Position numbers and translations under genes: made by a program
The notes under the pieces: generated by a model
What the model was told of the DNA's origin: nothing
The model's input: the letters and a program-made list of their open reading frames with translations, nothing else
The model's database searches: none
Part shown: positions 1 to 6,527 of the stretch, in pieces
Layout: each line of letters opens with the position of its first letter
How positions within the stretch are numbered: the stretch's first letter is position 1
Assembly: GCA_025934335.1 (NCBI GenBank)
Contig: JAICYG010000035.1
Span: 1-19,260 of the forward strand
Direction: 5' to 3'
Length of the DNA: 19,260 bases
Origin: Thermoleophilia bacterium
GTDB lineage: Bacteria > Actinomycetota > Thermoleophilia > Gaiellales > Gaiellaceae

Positions 1-9
1 AAGCTCCAT
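1..9 (-). CDS. Possible first codons of rarA (replication-associated recombination protein A), cut by the window edge
   Basis: Only three codons are visible: ATG at 9-7, then GAG and CTT (Met-Glu-Leu). Actinobacterial RarA/MgsA AAA+ ATPases often begin with a Met-Glu/Asp-Leu-Phe motif. The position directly after a 6S RNA and downstream of aspS matches the Bacillus neighbourhood rarA-6S RNA-aspS-hisS as I recall it. No clear ribosome binding site precedes the ATG. The call rests on context and three residues, so it is a guess that the next bases outside the window would settle at once. Confidence 0.3.
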
Positions 10-19
10 GCCGTCAGGG

Positions 20-190
20 TAGAGGTGCCCCGAGGCCGCCGACGATGCCGCGTCCCAAGTGAACCTGGCAAGCCAGGTGGGTGCCGTGCGGGCCGACGAA
101 CGAATCCCTCGTCCCGACGCGGGCTCCCTTTCACATGGTGTTGGTTCTACATGGATACGCGGCGCGCGAACGACCTCGAGCACCGCCCGC
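20..190 (-). ncRNA. ssrS: 6S RNA (regulator of RNA polymerase holoenzyme)
   Basis: Read on the minus strand, this stretch folds by hand into the 6S RNA plan. The closing stem has two parts: 174-184 with 24-35 (11 pairs, one bulge) and 153-163 with 47-56 (10 pairs, one bulged A). A large central bubble follows, with single-stranded bases 152-129 on the 5' side. A terminal arm comes next: 113-128 with 79-94, extended by 109-113 with 95-99. The 3' side of the bubble carries a perfect 7-bp hairpin (63-78), which 6S RNAs typically have. 6S RNA binds housekeeping holoenzyme by mimicking an open promoter. It lies just after the rlpA-like stop codon, in operon direction, and the context (aspS upstream, possible rarA next) fits. 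Ends are approximate, and I cannot run a covariance model. Confidence 0.78.
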
Positions 191-204
191 ACCGTAGCGG
201 AGCT

Positions 205-612
205 TCACCCCGCTCGTGCGTACGACCAGTGGATCTCCTGCACCCCGGAGAGCCCGAGCCGGCGGGCTAGCGCGTCCGTCAGGTCGAACTGCCGCCCCGG
301 CGTGTATGGGCCGCGGTCGACGACCGGCGCGAGGACGGTGTGGCCGTGGAACGTGACGAAGATCCGTGCGCCGCACGGCAACGTGGGGTGCGCAACGCCC
401 TCCGTGTCCTGCGTGATCACGCCGCCGCACGCCGTCTTGCGCCCGAACGCCGCCGCGCCGCTCGAGCCCGCCAGTGCGACGTAGGAGCCAACCGGCTGCG
501 GGCCGGTCTTGGCACGGTGGCGCGTCTGCGCCACCACTGCGAGCGCGATCGCGGCCGCGAGGAGCGCGAGCCCGGCGAGGGAGAGCTCGCGGACGGCGAG
601 CGCGGGCCTCAT
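205..612 (-). CDS. Small membrane-anchored RlpA-like double-psi beta-barrel protein
   Basis: 135 aa. One hydrophobic segment at residues 10-28 acts as a signal anchor. It is followed by a compact double-psi beta-barrel of the RlpA/3D type: Cys62 and Cys80 could form a disulfide, followed by a 'VVDRGPY...GRQFDLT' signature with Asp99 and Asp110. RlpA proteins bind or cleave peptidoglycan, some as lytic transglycosylases. This copy lacks a SPOR domain and is near the minimum size, so cell-wall binding is as likely as catalysis. The ATG overlaps the upstream stop codon as ATGA, giving translational coupling to the 224-aa membrane protein. Fold assignment is good; enzymatic activity is inferred only. 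Confidence 0.75.
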   Translation of the reverse strand: MRPALAVRELSLAGLALLAAAIALAVVAQTRHRAKTGPQPVGSYVALAGSSGAAAFGRKTACGGVITQDTEGVAHPTLPCGARIFVTFHGHTVLAPVVDRGPYTPGRQFDLTDALARRLGLSGVQEIHWSYARAG

Positions 613-1283
613 GTGCGGCTCGTGACGCCGGGGAGCGGCCGCCGCCCGCGCGGCCGCGCCGCGACCTCGACCATCTCGACGACGACGGCAGTGCGGCGGG
701 CGAACCGACGCTTCGGCTCCGGGTCGGCGAGCGGGTCGAGCGTGTGCCGGGCGACCGGGCCCGGCTCTTCTGCGTCATCGAAGGCGTCAGACACCTCTGA
801 CACCTGGTCGTCGAGCGGCGCGGCGGGGAGCTCGACGGCCGTCCACCGATCTGCCTCCGGCGCCGGCTCCAGCTCTTCCGCCTCCGCCTCGGGCTCGGGT
901 TGCTCTTCCTCGACCGGCTCGGTCTCGAGCTCGACGGGCGCCGAGAGCGGCCACTCGCCCAGCACCTCCGCGCGGAGCGCTGCGGAAGCGATCCACGTCG
1001 GCGCCTCCTCGCGGCTCGCATCGGGGTAGCCCTGTTCGACCTGCTCGAGCGGCTGCGACGGCGGCAGCTTTACCGCCGGGACGTAGTAGCGCGGCGGCAG
1101 GCCGCTTCCGAAGTGCGGCTCGGCCCGCCACGAGGCCCACTCGATCGCGGCGACGACGACCCATCCGGCAAGCATCGCGGCGGCGATCTCGAACGCGTGG
1201 AGCCGTGCGAGCGCGAGCGCGACCGCGAGCGCGACGAGGAAGAGGGCCTCTGCGACGAATCTCGATCCGCGACGGTCGGCCAT
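609..1283 (-). CDS. Membrane protein with acidic Glu/Pro-rich middle and basic tail, unknown function
   Basis: 224 aa from the ATG at 1283, which sits 13 nt after the aspS stop. An in-frame ATG further upstream lies inside aspS and reads low-complexity Arg, so I rejected it. Two hydrophobic helices (about 10-27 and 30-49) are joined by a very short turn. A segment with Tyr-Tyr and Pro residues follows, then a strongly acidic stretch rich in Glu, Pro and Ala (about 105-150), and a basic Arg-rich C-terminus. I recognise no enzyme motif. The disordered charged tail suggests a scaffold or anchor at the cytoplasmic face. It shares an ATGA overlap with the RlpA-like gene, so the two may work together at the envelope. 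Function unknown. Confidence 0.7.
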   Translation of the reverse strand: MADRRGSRFVAEALFLVALAVALALARLHAFEIAAAMLAGWVVVAAIEWASWRAEPHFGSGLPPRYYVPAVKLPPSQPLEQVEQGYPDASREEAPTWIASAALRAEVLGEWPLSAPVELETEPVEEEQPEPEAEAEELEPAPEADRWTAVELPAAPLDDQVSEVSDAFDDAEEPGPVARHTLDPLADPEPKRRFARRTAVVVEMVEVAARPRGRRPLPGVTSRT

Positions 1284-1296
1284 CGTGCGCCGGTCT

Positions 1297-3018
1297 TCAG
1301 GCCGTGGCCGGGTCTTCCTGCGGAATCGCCGCGATCCCGCTCTCGGCGAGCACCTCGGCCGGCATCGGCGTCGGCGCGCCGGTGAGTGGGTCAGCGCCGC
1401 TCGACACCTTCGGGAACGCGACGATCTGCCGGATGTCCGGCTCTCGCGCAAGCAGTGCGACGAAGCGCTCGATGCCCATCGCGAACCCGCCGTGCGGAGG
1501 CGCCCCCATCGCGAGCGCGTCGAGCAGGAAGCCGAACTTCGAGCGCGCCTCGTCCTCGGTCAGGCCCATCGTCCGGAAGACGCGCTCCTGCACCTCGACG
1601 TCGTGGATGCGAATCGAGCCGGAGCCGAGCTCCCAGCCGTTCCAGACGAGGTCGTAGTGCTGCCCGTGCACCGCAGCGGGGCTCGCCTCGTCCCACCGCT
1701 CCGTTCCCGGCACGGGCGCTGTGAACGGGTGGTGCATGAACGTCCAGTCGCCCGTCTCCTCGTCGTGCTTGAAGAGCGGGAAGTCGACCACCCAGTGGAA
1801 GACGTCGGCATCCGGGATCAGGTCGAGCTCACGCGCGAGGTGCAGGCGCAGCAGCCCGAGCACGTGCGCGACGACCGGCTCCTCGTCGGCGACGAAGACG
1901 GCGCTCGAGCCTTCGGGGACGCCGAACGTCTGGAGCTCGCGCTCGGACAGGAACTTCGCCACCTGCGAGAGCAGCGCGAGACCCTTCGCCCCCCACTCCT
2001 TCGCGAGCGTCTCGAGGCGGCCGTGCTCGGCGCGCGAGAGCGCCTTCGGGACGACGAGGTAGCGCACGCACGGAGCCTTCGCGAATACGGCGAACTGCGA
2101 GCCCCGTGTCGCCTCCGTCGCGTCCTCGATCTCCATGCCGAAGCGAAGGTCGGGCTTGTCGCTGCCGTACCGCGCCATCGCCTCTTCGAAGCCGAGGCGC
2201 GGGAACGGCCGCGGCGGCGGCGTGCGGCCGAGCGCCTCGAACGCGCCGACGACCGCCGCCTCCATCACCTCGAGCACGTCGTCGCGCTCGACGAACGCCA
2301 TCTCGAAGTCGAGCTGGCGGAACTCGAACTGCCGGTCGGCGCGCAGGTCCTCGTCGCGCCAGCAGGTGGCGATCTGGTAGTAGCGGTCGAACCCGCCGAC
2401 CATGCAGAGCTGCTTGAAGAGCTGCGGCGACTGCGCCAGCGCGAAGAACCGTCCCGGCTGCAGCCGGACCGGCACGAGGAAGTCCCGCGCCCCCTCGGGC
2501 GTCCCGCGCGTCATGCTCGGGGTCCAGATGTCGACGAAGTCGAGCTCGTCCATCGTCCGGCGGATGCCCGCGACGGCCGTGTGCGCGAGCCTCAGGTTGC
2601 GCTGCATCCGCTCGCCGCGCATGTCGAGCCACCGGTAGCGGAGGCGCGTCGTCTCCTCCACGCTGTCGTCGTCGACCTGGAACGGCAGCGGCGTCGAGCG
2701 CGAGAGGATGCGCAACGTGTCGACCTGGATCTCGACCTCGCCGGTGGCGAGGCTCGGGTTCACGGCCTCCGGCGCGCGCGGCACGACCTCGCCCTCGGCC
2801 TGGAGCACGAACTCGTTGCGTACCTCGTGCGCGACCGCCGACGCCTCGGGAGCGCGCTCCGGGTTGACGACGAGTTGCACCTTCCCGGTGTGGTCACGCA
2901 GATCGACGAAGACGAGCCCGCCGTGGTCGCGGCGCGTGTCGGCCCAGCCCGCGACGGTTACGCGTCTGCCGACGTCGTCACCGCGAAGCTCGCCGCAATG
3001 GAGGTCGCGCCAGCTCAC
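1297..3018 (-). CDS. aspS: Aspartate--tRNA ligase, predicted non-discriminating (Asp/Asn)
   Basis: 573 aa, close to the usual 580-600 of bacterial AspRS. It charges tRNA(Asp) with aspartate. The order is: N-terminal OB-fold anticodon-binding domain (about 1-105); class II motif 1 region; flipping loop near 172-182; motif 2 with 'CWRDEDLRADRQFEF' (219-233); the bacterial GAD insertion; and motif 3 'GFAMGIERF' near the C-terminus. The anticodon-domain loop reads Arg-Arg-Asp-His-Gly-Gly with His32. Discriminating enzymes such as E. coli carry Leu there, while His marks enzymes that also charge tRNA(Asn). This predicts a GatCAB amidotransferase elsewhere in the genome. The start is GTG at 3018, overlapping the hisS stop as GTGA. 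Confidence 0.96.
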   Translation of the reverse strand: MSWRDLHCGELRGDDVGRRVTVAGWADTRRDHGGLVFVDLRDHTGKVQLVVNPERAPEASAVAHEVRNEFVLQAEGEVVPRAPEAVNPSLATGEVEIQVDTLRILSRSTPLPFQVDDDSVEETTRLRYRWLDMRGERMQRNLRLAHTAVAGIRRTMDELDFVDIWTPSMTRGTPEGARDFLVPVRLQPGRFFALAQSPQLFKQLCMVGGFDRYYQIATCWRDEDLRADRQFEFRQLDFEMAFVERDDVLEVMEAAVVGAFEALGRTPPPRPFPRLGFEEAMARYGSDKPDLRFGMEIEDATEATRGSQFAVFAKAPCVRYLVVPKALSRAEHGRLETLAKEWGAKGLALLSQVAKFLSERELQTFGVPEGSSAVFVADEEPVVAHVLGLLRLHLARELDLIPDADVFHWVVDFPLFKHDEETGDWTFMHHPFTAPVPGTERWDEASPAAVHGQHYDLVWNGWELGSGSIRIHDVEVQERVFRTMGLTEDEARSKFGFLLDALAMGAPPHGGFAMGIERFVALLAREPDIRQIVAFPKVSSGADPLTGAPTPMPAEVLAESGIAAIPQEDPATA

Positions 3019-4247
3019 GCGCTGAGCGTAGCGACGACCTCGCCGAGAGCGACGGCCTCGTCGAGAGCGCCCTGCCGGCGGATCGTCGCACCGGCCGCGC
3101 CGACGATCACGAGCGCCCCTGCGCCCGTCCGCCCCGCCTGCGAGAGCTGCCCTTTCAGCGACCGGCCGGCCCAGTCCATGTCAGCGGCGAGGCCTGCCCC
3201 GCGCAGATCCTTCAGGAGCACCTGAGCGTCGACCCGGTCGCCGCCGTCGACGACGACGAACGCGTCGAGCCGGGGCTGCTCCCACGACCCGCCCTCGTTC
3301 TCGACCGCGAGCAGCAGGCGCTCGAGGCCGGCGCCGAAGCCGATGCCGGGCGTCGGCGGTCCGCCGATCTGCTCGATGAGCCGGTCGTAGCGGCCGCCGC
3401 CGCAGATGGTCGAGTTCGCGTTCTCGTCCGGCCCGACGAACTCGAAGGTCGTGCGCGAGTAGTAGTCGAGGCCGCGGACGAGGGCCGCGTCGAGCACGTA
3501 CGGGACGCCGAGCGCGTCGAGCCGCCGCCGCACCTCGGCGAAGTGCTCCGCGCACTCCTGGCAGAGCGAGTCGCCGATCCTCGGCGCGGCGTCGAGCGCC
3601 GCCTGCAGCGCCGGGTCCTTCACGTCGAACACCTGCAGCGGGCTCGTCGCGCGCTTGTGCAGCGCCTCCTCGCCGAGCAGGTCGACGTGCGCGTCGAGCC
3701 ACGCGTTCAGCCGCTCGACGTACGCCGGCCGGCAACTCGCGTCGCCGATCGAGTTCAGGCGCAGCTCCCACTGCGTCACCCCGAGCCGTCGCAGGATCTC
3801 CGCGTACACGTCGATCACCTCGGCGTCGATCGCCGCCTCGGCCGAGCCGATCGCCTCCACCGAGACCTGCCAGTGCTCGCGGTAGCGGCCGCGTCCGGGC
3901 CGGCTGTAGCGGTACATCGGCGCGACGGTGAACGCCTTCACGGGCTGCGGCTCCCGGTGCATCCCGTGCTCGACGTACGCGCGGGCGATCGGCGCCGTGC
4001 CCTCCGGACGCAGCGTCAGCGACCGGCCACCACGGTCCTCGAACGTGTACATCTCCTTGTGCACGACGTCGGACGCCTCACCCGACGTGCGCGCGAAGAG
4101 GCCGGTCTCCTCGAAGCCCGGGGTCTGGATGCGGCGCCAGGCGCGGCGCGCGAGCGTCTCCTCGATCACGCCCAGCACTCCCCACCAGGTCGAGTCGCCC
4201 GGCAGGACGTCGTGCGTCCCCCGCGGCGCCTGGAACTTCTGGGTCAC
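3015..4247 (-). CDS. hisS: Histidine--tRNA ligase
   Basis: 410 aa, typical of bacterial HisRS. It activates histidine and loads it onto tRNA(His). Visible class II landmarks: Glu82 in 'RPEGT'; motif 2 around 109-134 with Gln127 and Glu131; the HisRS-specific 'RGLDYYSRTTFEF' (258-270) with catalytic Arg258; motif 3 'GFGAGLERLLL' (303-313); and a C-terminal anticodon-binding domain (about 325-410). Motif 2 departs from the usual wording: 'YSRPGRGRYREHWQ' replaces the E. coli-like 'HERPQKGRYRQFHQ'. The start is GTG at 4247, overlapping the stop of the MBL hydrolase as GTGA. A glyoxalase-II-like gene directly before hisS also occurs in mycobacteria, from memory. Confidence 0.95.
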   Translation of the reverse strand: MTQKFQAPRGTHDVLPGDSTWWGVLGVIEETLARRAWRRIQTPGFEETGLFARTSGEASDVVHKEMYTFEDRGGRSLTLRPEGTAPIARAYVEHGMHREPQPVKAFTVAPMYRYSRPGRGRYREHWQVSVEAIGSAEAAIDAEVIDVYAEILRRLGVTQWELRLNSIGDASCRPAYVERLNAWLDAHVDLLGEEALHKRATSPLQVFDVKDPALQAALDAAPRIGDSLCQECAEHFAEVRRRLDALGVPYVLDAALVRGLDYYSRTTFEFVGPDENANSTICGGGRYDRLIEQIGGPPTPGIGFGAGLERLLLAVENEGGSWEQPRLDAFVVVDGGDRVDAQVLLKDLRGAGLAADMDWAGRSLKGQLSQAGRTGAGALVIVGAAGATIRRQGALDEAVALGEVVATLSA

Positions 4248-4873
4248 GTGCGCAGCTCGCGCAGGAAGGGGTTCGTCTGCAGCTCGCGCCCGAGCGTGGT
4301 CGCCGGCCCGTGCCCCGGACGGATCACCGTCTCCGGCGGGAAGCGCTCGGCGAGCGCCCGCACCGAGGCGAGGAGCGTGTCCCAGTCGCCTCCCTCGAGG
4401 TCGACCCGCCCCACCGAGCCGGCGAAGAGAAGGTCGCCGGAGAAGAGCTCGCCCTCGGCGTGAAACGCGATGTGCCCGGCGCTGTGACCCGGCACGTCGA
4501 GCACCTCGAACGCGATTCCCGCGACGGTGACCTCGTCGCCGCCCGACACGACGTGCGCCGGGTCGTGGCTCGCGACCCGCATTCCGCCGCGGGTCAGTCC
4601 TTCACGCAGTGCGTCGACCTCGCCCGCCGGTACCCATACCTCGGCGCCGGCCCCGTCGGCGAGCGCCGCGACGCCGCCGATGTGGTCGACGTCCGCGTGC
4701 GTGACGAGGATGCCGCCCGTGTGCGTCCCCATCCGTGCCAGCTCGAGGCGGAGCGGCGTCGGATCGTCGCCGGGGTCGACGACGGCCGCCTCGGCCGCTC
4801 CGCGCTCGCTGCGCACGACGTAGCAGTTCGACTGGAACGGCCCCATCACGAAGCTGTCGACGACGAGCGGCAC
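4244..4873 (-). CDS. MBL-fold metallo-hydrolase, glyoxalase II-like, with altered first metal motif
   Basis: 209 aa, the single-domain size of YcbL-type glyoxalase II proteins, which hydrolyse thioesters such as S-lactoylglutathione-like adducts. The fold markers are in order: His59-Ala-Asp61-Val-Asp63-His64, His130 in 'VPGHSAGH', Asp147 in 'FSGDLLF' and His188 in 'RPGHGP'. The canonical first motif is HxHxDH; here the second His is Asp61, which I confirmed codon by codon. That removes one usual site-1 zinc ligand, though Asp could still bind metal. It starts at GTG 4873, with an AGAGG ribosome site about 6 nt upstream, 9 nt after the previous stop. The true substrate is unknown. Confidence 0.88.
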   Translation of the reverse strand: MPLVVDSFVMGPFQSNCYVVRSERGAAEAAVVDPGDDPTPLRLELARMGTHTGGILVTHADVDHIGGVAALADGAGAEVWVPAGEVDALREGLTRGGMRVASHDPAHVVSGGDEVTVAGIAFEVLDVPGHSAGHIAFHAEGELFSGDLLFAGSVGRVDLEGGDWDTLLASVRALAERFPPETVIRPGHGPATTLGRELQTNPFLRELRT

Positions 4874-4882
4874 CGGTGACCT

Positions 4883-5299
4883 CTACCGCTTCTTGCCCGA
4901 CGCGCGTGCGAGCCGCTTCTGGTAACTGCGGTAGGCGGTTCGGTCGACCCAGTAGGTGAGCGGCACGAACGCGAGGGCGTAGAAGACACCGATCGCGATC
5001 CGCTCATACAGCGGCCCGTTCTTGAGCAGGAAGACGAACACGACCACCATCAGGCCGCCCATCATCCCGCCGCGCTTGAGCGCCCGCTCCCACGACGGCG
5101 GCGGCACCTGGCGGACCCCGCGCGCGGAACGGCCCTTCTGCTGCTGCTGCGCCTTCGCCTTCGCCGGCTTCTCCTGCTTCTCCTCGCGCGTACGCAGCTC
5201 GGCGATCGGGACCTCGTTGCCCGCATCGTCCACCTCGTAGACGCGCACGTCGTGGCGGAAGTCCTTCTCGCGGCGGCGGCGCTGCTTCCGGGTCGGCAT
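4883..5299 (-). CDS. Small two-helix membrane protein with highly basic N-terminus, unknown function
   Basis: 138 aa from the ATG at 5299, 11 nt after the hutI stop. The N-terminus is very basic ('MPTRKQRRRREKDF'), followed by a soluble stretch, a Lys/Ala/Gln-rich linker with four Gln in a row (51-54 region), and two membrane helices at about 78-93 and 100-117. The end is a Lys/Arg-rich tail. Both long ends are positively charged, so the topology is probably an in-out hairpin with N and C termini in the cytoplasm. No domain is recognised. It links hutI to the MBL-hisS-aspS block and is 9 nt from the MBL start, so co-expression is expected. Confidence 0.75.
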   Translation of the reverse strand: MPTRKQRRRREKDFRHDVRVYEVDDAGNEVPIAELRTREEKQEKPAKAKAQQQQKGRSARGVRQVPPPSWERALKRGGMMGGLMVVVFVFLLKNGPLYERIAIGVFYALAFVPLTYWVDRTAYRSYQKRLARASGKKR

Positions 5300-5310
5300 C
5301 GACGGCCAGG

Positions 5311-6525
5311 TTACCGCCGGAACGCGATCGCCCCGCTCCGGACGACCGCCGAGACGACGTCGCCTGCGAGGTGGTATGCGAGGTAGCGCCAGTCGGGAGC
5401 GTCGAGCAGCGTGATGTCGGCGCGCGAGCCGGGAGCGATGCGGCCCGCGCCCGTCGCGCCGAGGACGTGCGCGGCGTTCAGCGTCATCGCGACCAGGGCC
5501 TCCTCGGGCGCCAGGTGGAGTTGCGTGCACGCGAGCGACGCAACGAGCGGCAGGCTCGTCGTGAACGAGCTGCCGGGGTTGAAGTCGGTCGCGAGCGCGA
5601 GGACGGCCCCCGCGTCGGCAAGCGCGCGAGCGGGCGGCATCGGCCGGTCGAGGAAGAGCGCGCTCGACGGCAGCAGCACGGCGGCGACGGCGCTCCCGCC
5701 GAGCGCACGCACACCGGCGTCGCCCGTCGCCTCGAGATGGTCGACGCTGCGCGCGCCGAGCTCGAGTGCGAGCGGGATCGCGCCGCTCTCCGTGAACTGG
5801 TCTCCGTGCAGCCGCAGCGCGAGCCCGGCGCCGCGGCAGGCCTCGAGGTATCGCCGCGCCCGGGCGGCGTCGAACGCCCCGCGCTCGAGGAACACGTCGG
5901 CCGCATCCGCGAGCGCGGCGGCCTCCGGAAGCACCTCCGCGAGCAGGAAGTCGAGGTACGCGTCGGCGTCCGGCTGCTCCGGCGGGACCGAGTGCGCGCC
6001 GAGCCACGTCGGCAACCCGCCCGCGGCGCGGATCGCGCGCAGCGAGGCGAGCTCGGTCTCGCGGTCGAGGCCGTAGCCCGACTTTCCTTCCCAGGTCGTC
6101 ATGCCGTGCGCGAGCATCCACCCGGCGTGCCGCCGCACGCGCGCCTCGAGCTCGCCGCCCGAGAGGGCGCGGGTCGCCACGACCGTCGAGAGAATGCCGC
6201 CGCCCGCGGCGTGCAGCTCCTCGTAGCTCGCGCCGCCCGCGCGCAGCGAGAACTCCACGACGCGGTCGCCGCCGAAAGCGGGATGCGTGTGGCAGTCGAC
6301 GAGGCCGGGGACGGCGCAGAGCCCGGAGCAGTCGAGCTCCTCGACGTCGCCGTCGACCGCCGGCAGGTCGCGCATCCGCCCCACGCCGCGCACGCTCTCG
6401 CCGTCGCAGAGGACGTAGGCATCCTCGACCACCGCGACGGCGCGCAGCTCGGCGCCACGCGCGACGGGCCCGTCCGCGGCCGGTGTCGCGACCTGGGCCA
6501 GGTCCCGGAGCAGCAGCCGGGCCAT
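5311..6525 (-). CDS. hutI: Imidazolonepropionase
   Basis: 404 aa, the family's normal length. It hydrolyses 4-imidazolone-5-propionate to N-formimino-glutamate, the third step of histidine degradation, in the cytoplasm. It is an amidohydrolase-fold enzyme with visible metal and catalytic residues: His79 and His81 in 'DCHTHPAFGGDR', His178 in 'LGAHSVP', His240 in 'LHGDQF', His263 and Asp314 in 'TDFNPGSS'. The C-terminus closes the small beta-sandwich with 'ITLLD'. The ATG at 6525 is only 2 nt after the hutU stop. Stop is TAA. Confidence 0.95.
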   Translation of the reverse strand: MARLLLRDLAQVATPAADGPVARGAELRAVAVVEDAYVLCDGESVRGVGRMRDLPAVDGDVEELDCSGLCAVPGLVDCHTHPAFGGDRVVEFSLRAGGASYEELHAAGGGILSTVVATRALSGGELEARVRRHAGWMLAHGMTTWEGKSGYGLDRETELASLRAIRAAGGLPTWLGAHSVPPEQPDADAYLDFLLAEVLPEAAALADAADVFLERGAFDAARARRYLEACRGAGLALRLHGDQFTESGAIPLALELGARSVDHLEATGDAGVRALGGSAVAAVLLPSSALFLDRPMPPARALADAGAVLALATDFNPGSSFTTSLPLVASLACTQLHLAPEEALVAMTLNAAHVLGATGAGRIAPGSRADITLLDAPDWRYLAYHLAGDVVSAVVRSGAIAFRR

Positions 6526-6527
6526 CG

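Noticed and set aside
63..78. The perfect palindrome ACCTGGCAAGCCAGGT as a transcription-factor operator
   Set aside because: It fits better as the small hairpin in the 3' side of the 6S RNA central bubble, within a longer consistent fold.
1..206. AAGCTCC near 200-206 pairing with GGAGCTT at 1-7 (minus strand) as an outermost 6S stem
   Set aside because: Seven perfect pairs, but it would include the RlpA stop and the possible next start codon, and the bases between it and the next stem do not pair; treated as chance.
1285..3225. Long open frame (646 codons) on the plus strand opposite aspS
   Set aside because: It is antisense to a clear AspRS, Arg/Glu/Leu-rich without domains, and is the usual by-product of high GC content.
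5300..6121. N-terminal extension of the 138-aa membrane protein
   Set aside because: It is the out-of-frame reading of hutI, rich in Arg and Ala; the ATG at 5299 just after the hutI stop is a better start.
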